Source: Anaerolineales bacterium (GTDB taxonomy: Bacteria > Chloroflexota > Anaerolineae > Anaerolineales > Villigracilaceae). From it: 5,315 nt of DNA. The translations under genes were made by a program, and so were the position numbers. Below, piece after piece: positions 1-5,314 of this stretch. The stretch's first letter is position 1. Every line of letters begins with the position of its first letter. The stretch is taken from assembly GCA_016789485.1 (NCBI GenBank), contig JAEURE010000211.1, positions 1-5,315 of the forward strand. The letters are read 5' to 3'. Below the pieces are notes generated by a model. That model was not told where the DNA came from. It saw only the letters and a list, made by a program, of their open reading frames with translations, and did no database searches.

Positions 1-5
1 GGCTT

Positions 6-1157
6 TTACTCACTCGCCAGCACATGCCTGGCAATTACCAATCTTTGGATTTCACTCGTTCCTTCTCCGATAGTCATTAAGCGCGCATCTCGGTACATCC
101 GCTCCACATTGTATTCACGGCTATACCCATACCCGCCATGGATTTGGATAGCGTCATAGCAAACCCGCTCCGCCATTTCAGTGGCGTACAGTTTTGCGAT
201 GGCCGCTTCTTTGTTGTACGGACGTCCCTGATCCTTGAGCCATGCCGTCTTGTAGATCATGGTGCGCGCCAGTTCAATTTCCATTGCCATGTTGGATAGT
301 TTGAATTGTATCGCCTGAAACTCTGCAATGGCTTGTCCAAAGGCTTTGCGCTCTCGTGCATAGTTTACAGCCGCATCCATTGCGGCTTGCGCCAGACCGA
401 CAGAGATCGCGCCGATGCTGATGCGTCCCGCATCTAGCGTGGACAAGGTTTGCTGCAACCCGCGTCCTTCAGCACCGACCAAATTTCCCAGCGGCACGCG
501 GACATTGTCGTACGTGACACCGTGTGCAGGTGAACCGCGCAATCCCATCTTCTTTTCTGCGGGACCAATCGTCAATCCCTTCGAATCTGTCGGCACGAGG
601 ATCATGCTCAACGACTTCGATCCGCCTTTGGGATCGGTGCGTACAAGAGTGATAATGTACTCGGCAATGCCGGCGTTTGTGCACCACATCTTCGCGCCGT
701 TGATGACCCATTCGTCACCTTGTTTCTCGGCCTTGGTAATTACCCCGCCTTGAATGTCCGAGCCAGCGCCGGGCTCGGTCAGAGCGAGTGCACCGAGTTT
801 GTTTTTTCCACTCGCCACAATCGGCAGCCATTTCTTTTTTAATTCTTCGGTTCCATAAAGTGCAATGGGCGCCGTGCCAAGTCCGTTGTGGGCGGTGAAT
901 GCCAGTGCCGTGGAACCGCAGCCCCAGCCCAATTCCTCCATCGCAATTGCGTTCGAGATCGAATCCACATTTGAGCCGCCGTACATCTCAGGGATACTCA
1001 TCCCCATCAAGCCGATCGGTCCGCCCTTGCGAGCCGCCTGCCAGTTAAACTCTTCCTTCTCGTCCACTTCGCGGGCTTTGGGTCTTAATTCCTTCTCCGC
1101 AAATTCGTGCACGATCTTTTTCCAAATTGCCTGCTCATTGCTCAGATCGAAATCCAT
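6..1157 (-). CDS. Acyl-CoA dehydrogenase (FAD-dependent)
   Basis: This 383-residue protein has the usual length of a short/medium-chain acyl-CoA dehydrogenase. The family introduces an alpha,beta double bond into an acyl-CoA thioester in the cytoplasm and passes electrons through FAD to electron-transfer flavoprotein. The helical N-terminal domain (about 1-120) opens MDFDLSNEQ. The middle beta domain carries the ALTEPGAGSD signature at 125-134 and WVINGAKMWCTNA at 150-162. The C-terminal helical domain has RKAFGQ (270-275), QIHGGYGY (338-345) and IGEGTSEIQR (363-372). E365 aligns with the catalytic base of medium-chain and butyryl-CoA dehydrogenases. The start has an AGGA Shine-Dalgarno 7 bases upstream. 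It is the last visible gene of a four-gene minus-strand run, 21 bases after the DsrE-like gene. Substrate chain length or branching cannot be read from sequence. The gene is complete, with its TAA stop near the window edge, and no ETF gene is visible here. Confidence 0.95.
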   Translation of the reverse strand: MDFDLSNEQAIWKKIVHEFAEKELRPKAREVDEKEEFNWQAARKGGPIGLMGMSIPEMYGGSNVDSISNAIAMEELGWGCGSTALAFTAHNGLGTAPIALYGTEELKKKWLPIVASGKNKLGALALTEPGAGSDIQGGVITKAEKQGDEWVINGAKMWCTNAGIAEYIITLVRTDPKGGSKSLSMILVPTDSKGLTIGPAEKKMGLRGSPAHGVTYDNVRVPLGNLVGAEGRGLQQTLSTLDAGRISIGAISVGLAQAAMDAAVNYARERKAFGQAIAEFQAIQFKLSNMAMEIELARTMIYKTAWLKDQGRPYNKEAAIAKLYATEMAERVCYDAIQIHGGYGYSREYNVERMYRDARLMTIGEGTSEIQRLVIARHVLASE

Positions 1158-1178
1158 GTTGTGTTCCTGCCTTTTTTA

Positions 1179-1520
1179 TTAGATTGTAATTACTTTTGAA
1201 GCCTTCATTTGGGCTTCGATAATATCGGGCATTCCGCCAGCGATACCAACTTTTACCTTATCTGCGATTTTCATTTCATCCAGGCATGTGGAGCATATGA
1301 TAAGCCGTACGCCTTTCGATTCCAATTGACCAAGTTGCTCGAGGATGGGCGAACCTTCCGTGGTAAGTTGAACACCGTCTGTGTAGAATGCGATTGCAGC
1401 GGGATATTCGCTGCTCTGCAAAAGGATGTCAAAATATTTTTTGATCAATTTCATATTTAGATCATGAATATTTGTATGTCCCATCCCAAACGTGGTGCAT
1501 TGTAGGACTGTATCTTTCAT
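1179..1520 (-). CDS. DsrE/DsrF-like protein, similar to the C-terminal domain of YedF
   Basis: The 113-residue cytoplasmic protein resembles the DsrE-like fold, in particular the C-terminal half of YedF-type selenium/sulfur proteins. The matching features are a GSPILEQLGQLESKGV block (56-71), a strand ending in an ICSTCLDE segment (75-82) and the GGMPDIIEAQMKASKVI tail (95-111). C79 sits where the family has its conserved, potentially persulfide-carrying cysteine; C76 and C8 are additional cysteines. DsrE-family proteins typically form small oligomers that relay sulfur or bind small ligands. The sulfur role here is inferred, and no TusA domain or dsr/tus genes are nearby. The ATG is preceded by AGAGGA 6 bases upstream, overlapping the TAA stop of the DUF2007 gene, which implies coupled translation. 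The gene ends in tandem TAA TAA stops. It could also be described as a generic DsrE-family protein of unknown ligand. Confidence 0.8.
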   Translation of the reverse strand: MKDTVLQCTTFGMGHTNIHDLNMKLIKKYFDILLQSSEYPAAIAFYTDGVQLTTEGSPILEQLGQLESKGVRLIICSTCLDEMKIADKVKVGIAGGMPDIIEAQMKASKVITI

Positions 1521-1522
1521 GG

Positions 1523-1756
1523 TTATTCCTCTGCGCTAAATTTGTCAAGCAGCTTTTTAGCGGCCTTAGATTTTTCCTTCGGCACAAAGACCTGAACGCT
1601 TCCCAGCCCGTCCACTGTGACGGGATAAATAGTATGCCCGATGGATTCCTGTACCAATTCAACGTCGATACCGTTTGCTTCGAGGTAACTTTCAAGCAGA
1701 TCGGCTTCCAGCCTGCTGTGCAATTCGGTCAGTAATTCATACTTCATGTCGTTCAT
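1523..1756 (-). CDS. DUF2007 domain protein (putative signal-transducing protein family)
   Basis: This is a 77-residue cytoplasmic protein made almost entirely of one DUF2007-type domain. It has an N-terminal strand and helix that begin KYELLTELHSRLEADLLESY, the EANGIDVEL turn (26-34), a central IGHTIYPV segment (39-46) and a VQVFVPKEKSKAAKKLL end (54-70). The domain resembles small ferredoxin-like or ACT-like folds and is named 'putative signal transducing protein', but no biochemical role is established to my knowledge. The reading frame stays open up to 1882, but the start at 1756 is preferred. A GGAG Shine-Dalgarno lies 6 bases upstream, the family domain begins at once, and the ATG overlaps the TGA of the YwiC-like gene as ATGA. 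The 42 extra upstream residues would only be a shadow of that gene. A second in-frame ATG at 1747 is possible but less well spaced. Confidence 0.85.
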   Translation of the reverse strand: MNDMKYELLTELHSRLEADLLESYLEANGIDVELVQESIGHTIYPVTVDGLGSVQVFVPKEKSKAAKKLLDKFSAEE

Positions 1757-2586
1757 GGTGTTCTCCAAAAAATAATGAACAGAACCGTCCACAGGATGCT
1801 CACGATCAACTGGCGGATGCCAATTTTTGTGGGCTTCCATCCAACTGCAGGGTGAGTTATACCCCAAAGCGTTTCCAGCCATTGCACTAAAAACGGGATG
1901 AAAATAACTTGTGGAATTAGATGTATTATTCCCAACCCGAATGACACAATTAAATTGAATGAGTTATAGGCGAAAGCGCGGAATCCCATCTGCCACCAAT
2001 CGCTTCGATTTTTAACTGACGCTTGTTCCTGCGTCAATTCACGTTGACTCAGCCTGAGATACGCATACACAATGCTGGCTGCCGATTGCAGCCAGGTGAA
2101 CGCCCAGAGCCACCAGCCAAGCGGATTATATTCGTGGATGCTGACCCAGTACGCAGCAGGCGCCGCCAATGACAGGACACCTGTGGCGATGACTTCCACA
2201 CCGGCTTGTTTTCTCTCCGCCCGCCTCGAGACCAGCCATAAATGCCACACGAAAACGGGCACACCGGGAATCGCAAGAAACAGGATATAACCAAAACCAT
2301 CGAGGATGAGTCCGAGCAGGGCCAGGGCGGCAATGCTGCCGTAGATCAGCACCCAGAAGCGGGCGGGGACAAGATCCGTCTTTGGGCGTCGTCCACTATA
2401 CGCTTTGATGGCAACCGTCATCGGCTGTCGAATCATGAATGCCGACATCGCTGCAATAATTAGATTAAGAGTCGCGTTTGTAAAATTGCCGCCTGCAAAG
2501 ATGCCAACCAGCAGCGGACTGAGAATAAAAACCCATGAGCCATGGTCTTGCGGCAGGGCGATCTGCTTTTTGAAGTATTGTTCCAT
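1753..2586 (-). CDS. YwiC-like multi-pass membrane protein
   Basis: This 277-residue integral membrane protein has about eight or nine hydrophobic segments, at roughly 17-35, 38-56, 76-93, 97-118, 130-150, 155-176, 205-223, 225-245 and 258-275. The N-terminus carries LPQDHGSWVFILSPLLVG (11-28), which matches the lead motif of the YwiC-like family (a proline, then HGAW before the first membrane span). Other polar motifs are RQP (53-55), YSGRR (63-67) and the basic RRAERKQAG loop (121-129). Function is unknown; Bacillus YwiC lies near anaerobic respiration genes, but nothing here shows that role. No ATG, GTG or TTG occurs in frame between the start and the upstream stop at 2644-2646, and the HG motif is at residue 15, so the start is effectively forced. 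It lacks a visible Shine-Dalgarno. It is the first gene of the minus-strand run and shares ATGA with the DUF2007 gene. UbiA-type enzymes are a less likely alternative because no paired Asp-rich motifs are seen. Confidence 0.8.
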   Translation of the reverse strand: MEQYFKKQIALPQDHGSWVFILSPLLVGIFAGGNFTNATLNLIIAAMSAFMIRQPMTVAIKAYSGRRPKTDLVPARFWVLIYGSIAALALLGLILDGFGYILFLAIPGVPVFVWHLWLVSRRAERKQAGVEVIATGVLSLAAPAAYWVSIHEYNPLGWWLWAFTWLQSAASIVYAYLRLSQRELTQEQASVKNRSDWWQMGFRAFAYNSFNLIVSFGLGIIHLIPQVIFIPFLVQWLETLWGITHPAVGWKPTKIGIRQLIVSILWTVLFIIFWRTP

Positions 2587-2594
2587 CTGGCATA

Positions 2595-2623
2595 AGCATA
2601 CAAGAAAAACATTACTCGCGCAA
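2595..2623 (-). promoter_or_regulatory. Possible promoter for the YwiC-like operon, near-leaderless
   Basis: On the minus strand TTGCGC (2623-2618) is followed by a 17-base spacer and TATGCT (2600-2595). This is a 3/6 and 4/6 match to sigma-70 type boxes with ideal spacing. Transcription would begin near 2588, only one or two bases before the ATG at 2586. That fits the lack of a Shine-Dalgarno for this gene. Consensus quality is modest, so this is a prediction. Confidence 0.35.
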
Positions 2624-2626
2624 GGT

Positions 2627-2635
2627 TGATATAAT
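2627..2635 (+). promoter_or_regulatory. Extended -10 promoter of the cyclophilin gene
   Basis: TGATATAAT is a perfect extended -10 element (TG, one base, TATAAT). No good -35 box is seen 17 bases upstream (AAACAT), as is common for extended -10 promoters. The predicted start near 2642 gives a leader of about 24 bases containing the AAGGAGAG ribosome binding site at 2651-2658. It lies beside the predicted opposing promoter, so the two would compete for overlapping DNA. Confidence 0.6.
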
Positions 2636-2665
2636 AGGCGAAATTATTTCAAGGAGAGATTTTAT

Positions 2666-3352
2666 ATGGCTGGTAAAAAGAACGCAAAAAAAGCAAAAGC
2701 TCAACAACCTGACAAGGCGATTCAGTATGTTGGTATAGCGTTGGTAATTCTTGTTGTTGTGTTTTTCCTGTGGCAGTATGTGCCCTGGGAATCATTTGCT
2801 GTAAATAATGAAGCTCCATCAGGTGATGTTTCATCCAACGGCCCAAAGCAGTATGATGCCGCTCCGCCAATGACGATCGATGTGAATAAAAAATATTTTG
2901 CAACGGTTGAGATGGAAAAAGGCGGCGAATTTGTGATCGAATTGTACGCCGATAAAGCGCCCATTACTGTGAACAGCTTTGTCTTTCTTGCTCGTGAGGG
3001 ATACTTCAATGGTGTTACCTTTCACCGTGTGCTGGAGGGATTTATGGCGCAAGGTGGTGACCCTACAGGTACAGGCATGGGCGGTCCCGGTTATTCCTTC
3101 GTGAATGAAGACAGCGACTTGACCTTTGATAAGCCCGGTGTGGTCGCCATGGCAAACTCGGGTCGTGACACGAACGGCAGTCAGTTCTTCATTACCTTTG
3201 CCCCTGCAGACTTTTTGAACGGCGGCTACACAATCTTTGGTCAGGTAACAGAAGGCATGGATGTGGTCAACGGCATCACGCGCCGTGACCCTGATACCAA
3301 TCCTGATTTTACTGGCGATGCCATCAAGACGATTACAATCACAGAAGAGTAG
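2666..3352 (+). CDS. Membrane-anchored cyclophilin-type peptidyl-prolyl cis-trans isomerase
   Basis: The 228-residue enzyme interconverts cis and trans X-Pro peptide bonds during protein folding. Residues 1-18 are lysine-rich, 19-39 form one hydrophobic segment, and 40-75 are a polar linker, so the catalytic domain (about 76-228) should face outside the membrane. No lipobox or clear signal-peptidase site is visible. Cyclophilin active-site residues are present: R121 in FHRV, F126, M127, Q129 in MAQGGD, A163-N164, and Q173/F175 in TNGSQFFIT. The position of human CypA Trp121 is F183, and His126 is Y188; Trp replacement is usual in bacteria and fits weak cyclosporin binding. AAGGAGAG lies upstream of the ATG with good spacing. 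The gene appears to be its own transcription unit, between an extended -10 promoter and a strong hairpin. Assignment to the cyclophilin family is secure; the client proteins are unknown. Confidence 0.95.
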   Translation: MAGKKNAKKAKAQQPDKAIQYVGIALVILVVVFFLWQYVPWESFAVNNEAPSGDVSSNGPKQYDAAPPMTIDVNKKYFATVEMEKGGEFVIELYADKAPITVNSFVFLAREGYFNGVTFHRVLEGFMAQGGDPTGTGMGGPGYSFVNEDSDLTFDKPGVVAMANSGRDTNGSQFFITFAPADFLNGGYTIFGQVTEGMDVVNGITRRDPDTNPDFTGDAIKTITITEE

Positions 3353-3356
3353 AAAG

Positions 3357-3400
3357 AAACAGCAAGAGGGTGAAGGATTTCCTTCACCCTCTTGCTGTTT
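3357..3400. terminator. Strong intrinsic terminator hairpin, probably bidirectional
   Basis: Bases 3357-3376 pair perfectly with 3381-3400, giving a 20-bp stem with an ATTT loop, four bases after the cyclophilin stop codon. On the plus strand the stem ends in only three T before AATG. On the minus strand it is followed by a better pyrimidine tail (TTTCTTTCT). It can therefore end the cyclophilin transcript and may also stop read-through arriving from rsmD. Confidence 0.85.
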
Positions 3401-3408
3401 AATGACAT

Positions 3409-3437
3409 TTGAAGGGTAAAATTAAGGTGTATTTATT
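3409..3437 (+). promoter_or_regulatory. Possible promoter of the small CxxC protein gene
   Basis: TTGAAG (3409-3414), a 17-base spacer and TTTATT (3432-3437) give a 4/6 plus 4/6 match with ideal spacing. The start would be near 3444, leaving a leader of about 20 bases that contains TGGAGG. A competing -10-like TAAAAT lies at 3417-3422 without a partner -35. A promoter is expected here because a strong terminator lies just upstream, but the exact boxes are uncertain. Confidence 0.3.
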
Positions 3438-3463
3438 GTTGACCAACTCCTGGAGGCAGAATC

Positions 3464-3700
3464 ATGGACGATAAACATACCAAAGGTGAAATGCACGGAT
3501 GTATTGTCTGCGGCTCGTTGTACCAGCTTTATGTTGTCAGTGACGCGCAGGGGAAATTTATTGACTGCAAGGTGATGACTGCGGGCGGCAGGCGGGTTCG
3601 TAACCCGCATCGTCCGTTGGTGGCCTGTGAAAAGCATTCAGACGAAGAGGTGGAGGCTGCTGTAATACGGGCGTACGGTCCGCAGGATGATGATGACTGA
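3464..3700 (+). CDS. Small protein of unknown function with CxxC and CxxH pairs
   Basis: I do not recognise this 78-residue protein. It has C13-I-V-C16 near the start and C55-E-K-H58 after the middle, which together could bind one zinc ion in a zinc-ribbon or treble-clef-like arrangement. H11 and C35 are further possible ligands. A basic stretch GGRRVRNPHR (41-50) precedes the second pair, and the C-terminus is acidic, ending in four aspartates. There is no signal peptide or membrane segment, so it is probably cytoplasmic. The start is well supported by TGGAGG 7 bases upstream of the ATG. It follows the terminator of the cyclophilin gene and its TGA directly abuts the stop codon of the convergent rsmD. 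The good ribosome binding site and the spaced metal-ligand pattern favour a real gene over a shadow of the opposite strand, where the only competing frame (3422-3637) has no recognisable content. Confidence 0.75.
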   Translation: MDDKHTKGEMHGCIVCGSLYQLYVVSDAQGKFIDCKVMTAGGRRVRNPHRPLVACEKHSDEEVEAAVIRAYGPQDDDD

Positions 3701-4255
3701 TTATGTTCGGTCGTAAAAAACCAATAGCGTGCTCCCGTACCTTCTTTGTTCCCCTTCAGCGAGATTTTTTAATTCAAGCTGCTCGTATTCTGTCGGGTCA
3801 ATTTGCACAATGACAGTTCCGTCTTCAGTTAGCCATGCCGCATTGTCGTCGATCAGTTTCAGGGCCATTGACCACATTTGTTTATATTGCGGCGGGGCAA
3901 TGTAGATGTATTCGAATTGTTTATCGGCTTTTGCTGCCAGCAGACTAAAAGCGTCGCCGCGTCGAACTTCAACATGCCCGCTGAACCCGCAGTGATCCAC
4001 ATTTTCTTTTATCGTTTCAATGGGCGCTCGGTTCAAATCTGTAAATCGCACAAACGCTGCGCCGCGGCTGATGGCTTCGATGCCAATTGCGCCTGTGCCC
4101 CCAAATAAATCCCACCAATTTGAATTGATTACATCGTCTGCCAGAATATTGAAGAGCGCTTCTTTTACGCGATCCATTACGGGGCGGGTCGTATCTCCCG
4201 GTACAGACTTTAATTTCCTGCCTTTGGCAGTTCCAGAGATTACTCGGAGACTCAT
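3701..4255 (-). CDS. rsmD: 16S rRNA (guanine(966)-N(2))-methyltransferase RsmD
   Basis: The 184-residue protein matches RsmD in length and order of motifs. This enzyme transfers a methyl group from S-adenosylmethionine to N2 of G966 (E. coli numbering) in 16S rRNA of the assembling 30S subunit. It opens with MSLRVISGTAKGRKL, then TRPVMDRVKEALFNIL (23-38), the family's substrate-side signature. The SAM-binding motif I is DLFGGTGAIGIEA (49-61), followed by D73 at the end of the next strand and RRGDAF (98-103). The catalytic loop, normally DPPF or DPPY, reads APPQY here (120-124). The start is set by the family N-terminus, AAGGA about 10 bases upstream, and the ATGA overlap with the upstream UroD-family gene; a longer reading frame up to 4429 is rejected. 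The coaD gene often found after rsmD is absent, and a convergent gene abuts instead. Confidence 0.9.
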   Translation of the reverse strand: MSLRVISGTAKGRKLKSVPGDTTRPVMDRVKEALFNILADDVINSNWWDLFGGTGAIGIEAISRGAAFVRFTDLNRAPIETIKENVDHCGFSGHVEVRRGDAFSLLAAKADKQFEYIYIAPPQYKQMWSMALKLIDDNAAWLTEDGTVIVQIDPTEYEQLELKNLAEGEQRRYGSTLLVFYDRT

Positions 4256-5226
4256 TCCACGCTTTTCCTTGCAGCCATATAGTTTTCGTGTGACGCTGTG
4301 ATGGGCACTACGCATCCTGTGCCGAGGATGAGGCGCTGTCCGTTTGTTTGTTTGATGGCATCTTCCGCTTCTTTCTTGACCTGGTCCGGGAACTCCAGCG
4401 TAAGCGAATCCTGTCTCAAACCGCCGCAAACCGCTCCCTTGAAAAGACTCTGCGCTTCTGTAAGCGATGGATACGTTTCGCGGTCATGCCAGTTCACAAT
4501 TTGAAAATCGACAAGGCGCAGCAATGAGAAATAAACATCCCTGCCGTGCAAGTGGAGCATGTTGCACCACAGGTCTTTGGCAGGTTCAAGAGTTTTCTGG
4601 TCGTACGGCAGGGCAATGGATTTGTATTCATCGAGTTCGAGCATGCTTGCTTGTGCATGCTGTATGGCGTAAAAGATTCCGTCTACGCCGATCTCGCAGA
4701 CCGCTTCCACAAATTTAACCGCAGACTTGGTGATCGTTTCCATTCCCTTCATCACGGCTTCAGGGTGTTTTCGAATATGGTCGAGCAGCAGGTCGTTGCC
4801 TGCAAGATTCTTTGCCTGTGAGAGTGGGTTGAAGATGGTTTGGATGATTGGTGTTTCAGGGTCAAGATTTTGTTTGATCGAACGGAGGCAGGCTAATTGT
4901 CCTGCAAGATGCGGAGAACTTGGCTCAAGCACGGGGAGCTTTTCCCAGTCTTCAAGTTTGTGGATGATGCGTTTGGTGTAACGCCGCGAACCTTCCGCAT
5001 CGCCTTTCCATTCATCATCAACGCCCCAATCTTTGACGGCGAAGGACGAGGATGGCGTCACTTTGACAATATCAAAATCGTAGGTGTGTTGGTATTTTAG
5101 TGTGACGGCGGCGAGAGTTTCCGGGTTTTGATCATCTACAGGAAAGTGCCGCCAGAGGGCAATGGGAGTGCGGTCTGTGGTTTCCCCTTTGAGACATGCT
5201 TGAATACGTTCGCGGTGTGTGGTCAT
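4252..5226 (-). CDS. Uroporphyrinogen decarboxylase (UroD/MtaA) superfamily protein, not HemE
   Basis: This 324-residue cytoplasmic protein has the TIM-barrel UroD superfamily pattern. The N-terminus is MTTHRERIQACLKGETTDRTPIALWRHFP split over residues 1-29, close to the usual RERV...DR.P start. The core includes GVDGIFYAIQHAQ (180-192) and LHLHGRD (224-230). The end has ILGTGCVVP (300-308). HemE's MRQAGRY active-site motif is missing, with LWRHFP in its place, so heme synthesis is unlikely. Corrinoid methyltransferases of this superfamily bind zinc with H-x-C...C; here H225, H227 and C305 occupy similar places, so a metal-dependent methyltransferase is a possible but unproven role. No corrinoid protein gene is visible. 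The ATG at 5226 is chosen because the family begins there; the frame extends upstream to a TTG at 5286 and beyond the window. It overlaps rsmD by ATGA. Its own ribosome site is weak (GGAAAG, 11 bases away). Confidence 0.8.
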   Translation of the reverse strand: MTTHRERIQACLKGETTDRTPIALWRHFPVDDQNPETLAAVTLKYQHTYDFDIVKVTPSSSFAVKDWGVDDEWKGDAEGSRRYTKRIIHKLEDWEKLPVLEPSSPHLAGQLACLRSIKQNLDPETPIIQTIFNPLSQAKNLAGNDLLLDHIRKHPEAVMKGMETITKSAVKFVEAVCEIGVDGIFYAIQHAQASMLELDEYKSIALPYDQKTLEPAKDLWCNMLHLHGRDVYFSLLRLVDFQIVNWHDRETYPSLTEAQSLFKGAVCGGLRQDSLTLEFPDQVKKEAEDAIKQTNGQRLILGTGCVVPITASHENYMAARKSVE

Positions 5227-5227
5227 T

Positions 5228-5314
5228 CTATAATTTACTTTCCAGGCGGTGCCTGTGATAAATTCCTTCACGGAAGGTTTTTGCAATTGTAAATCCGTTT
5301 GCCTGGGTTGCCAG
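5228..5314 (-). CDS. Possible C-terminal end of an upstream gene (partial)
   Basis: A minus-strand frame enters from the right edge and runs 28 codons to a TAG that lies one base before the ATG of the UroD-family gene. It contains the segments NGFTIAKTF and EGIYHRHRLESKL. The one-base gap matches the tight packing of the other minus-strand genes, and the codons look like those used nearby. I do not recognise the family from so short a piece. The competing interpretation is that this DNA is untranslated leader or an N-terminal extension of the UroD-family protein, whose frame is also open across it. Confidence 0.35.
   Translation of the reverse strand: MATQANGFTIAKTFREGIYHRHRLESKL

Noticed and set aside
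415..753. A 112-residue plus-strand frame opposite the acyl-CoA dehydrogenase.
   Set aside because: It is fully antisense to a strongly conserved enzyme, has no recognisable motif and no Shine-Dalgarno that I could identify.
1757..1882. A 42-residue extension of the DUF2007 protein.
   Set aside because: It overlaps the YwiC-like coding region and lacks domain content, while the ATG at 1756 has a well-placed GGAG and an ATGA junction.
2049..2333. A 94-residue minus-strand frame inside the YwiC-like gene.
   Set aside because: It is an alternative frame of a clear membrane protein gene, with low-quality composition and no family resemblance.
4256..4429. A 58-residue N-terminal extension of RsmD.
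   Set aside because: RsmD starts at the MSLRVISG segment. The extension is out-of-frame reading of the UroD-family gene and has no family similarity.
3701..5226. A heme-biosynthesis operon suggested by the UroD similarity.
   Set aside because: The HemE MRQAGRY motif is missing and no other heme genes are present in the window.
5238..5280. Two short inverted repeats (5-bp stems, 3-base loops) upstream of the UroD-family gene, considered as a riboswitch or operator.
   Set aside because: The stems are too short to distinguish from chance, and the region may be coding.
5227..5286. A TTG start at 5286 for the UroD-family protein.
   Set aside because: Family members begin near the RERI segment just after the ATG at 5226. 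The extra 20 residues show no family match, though they cannot be fully excluded.
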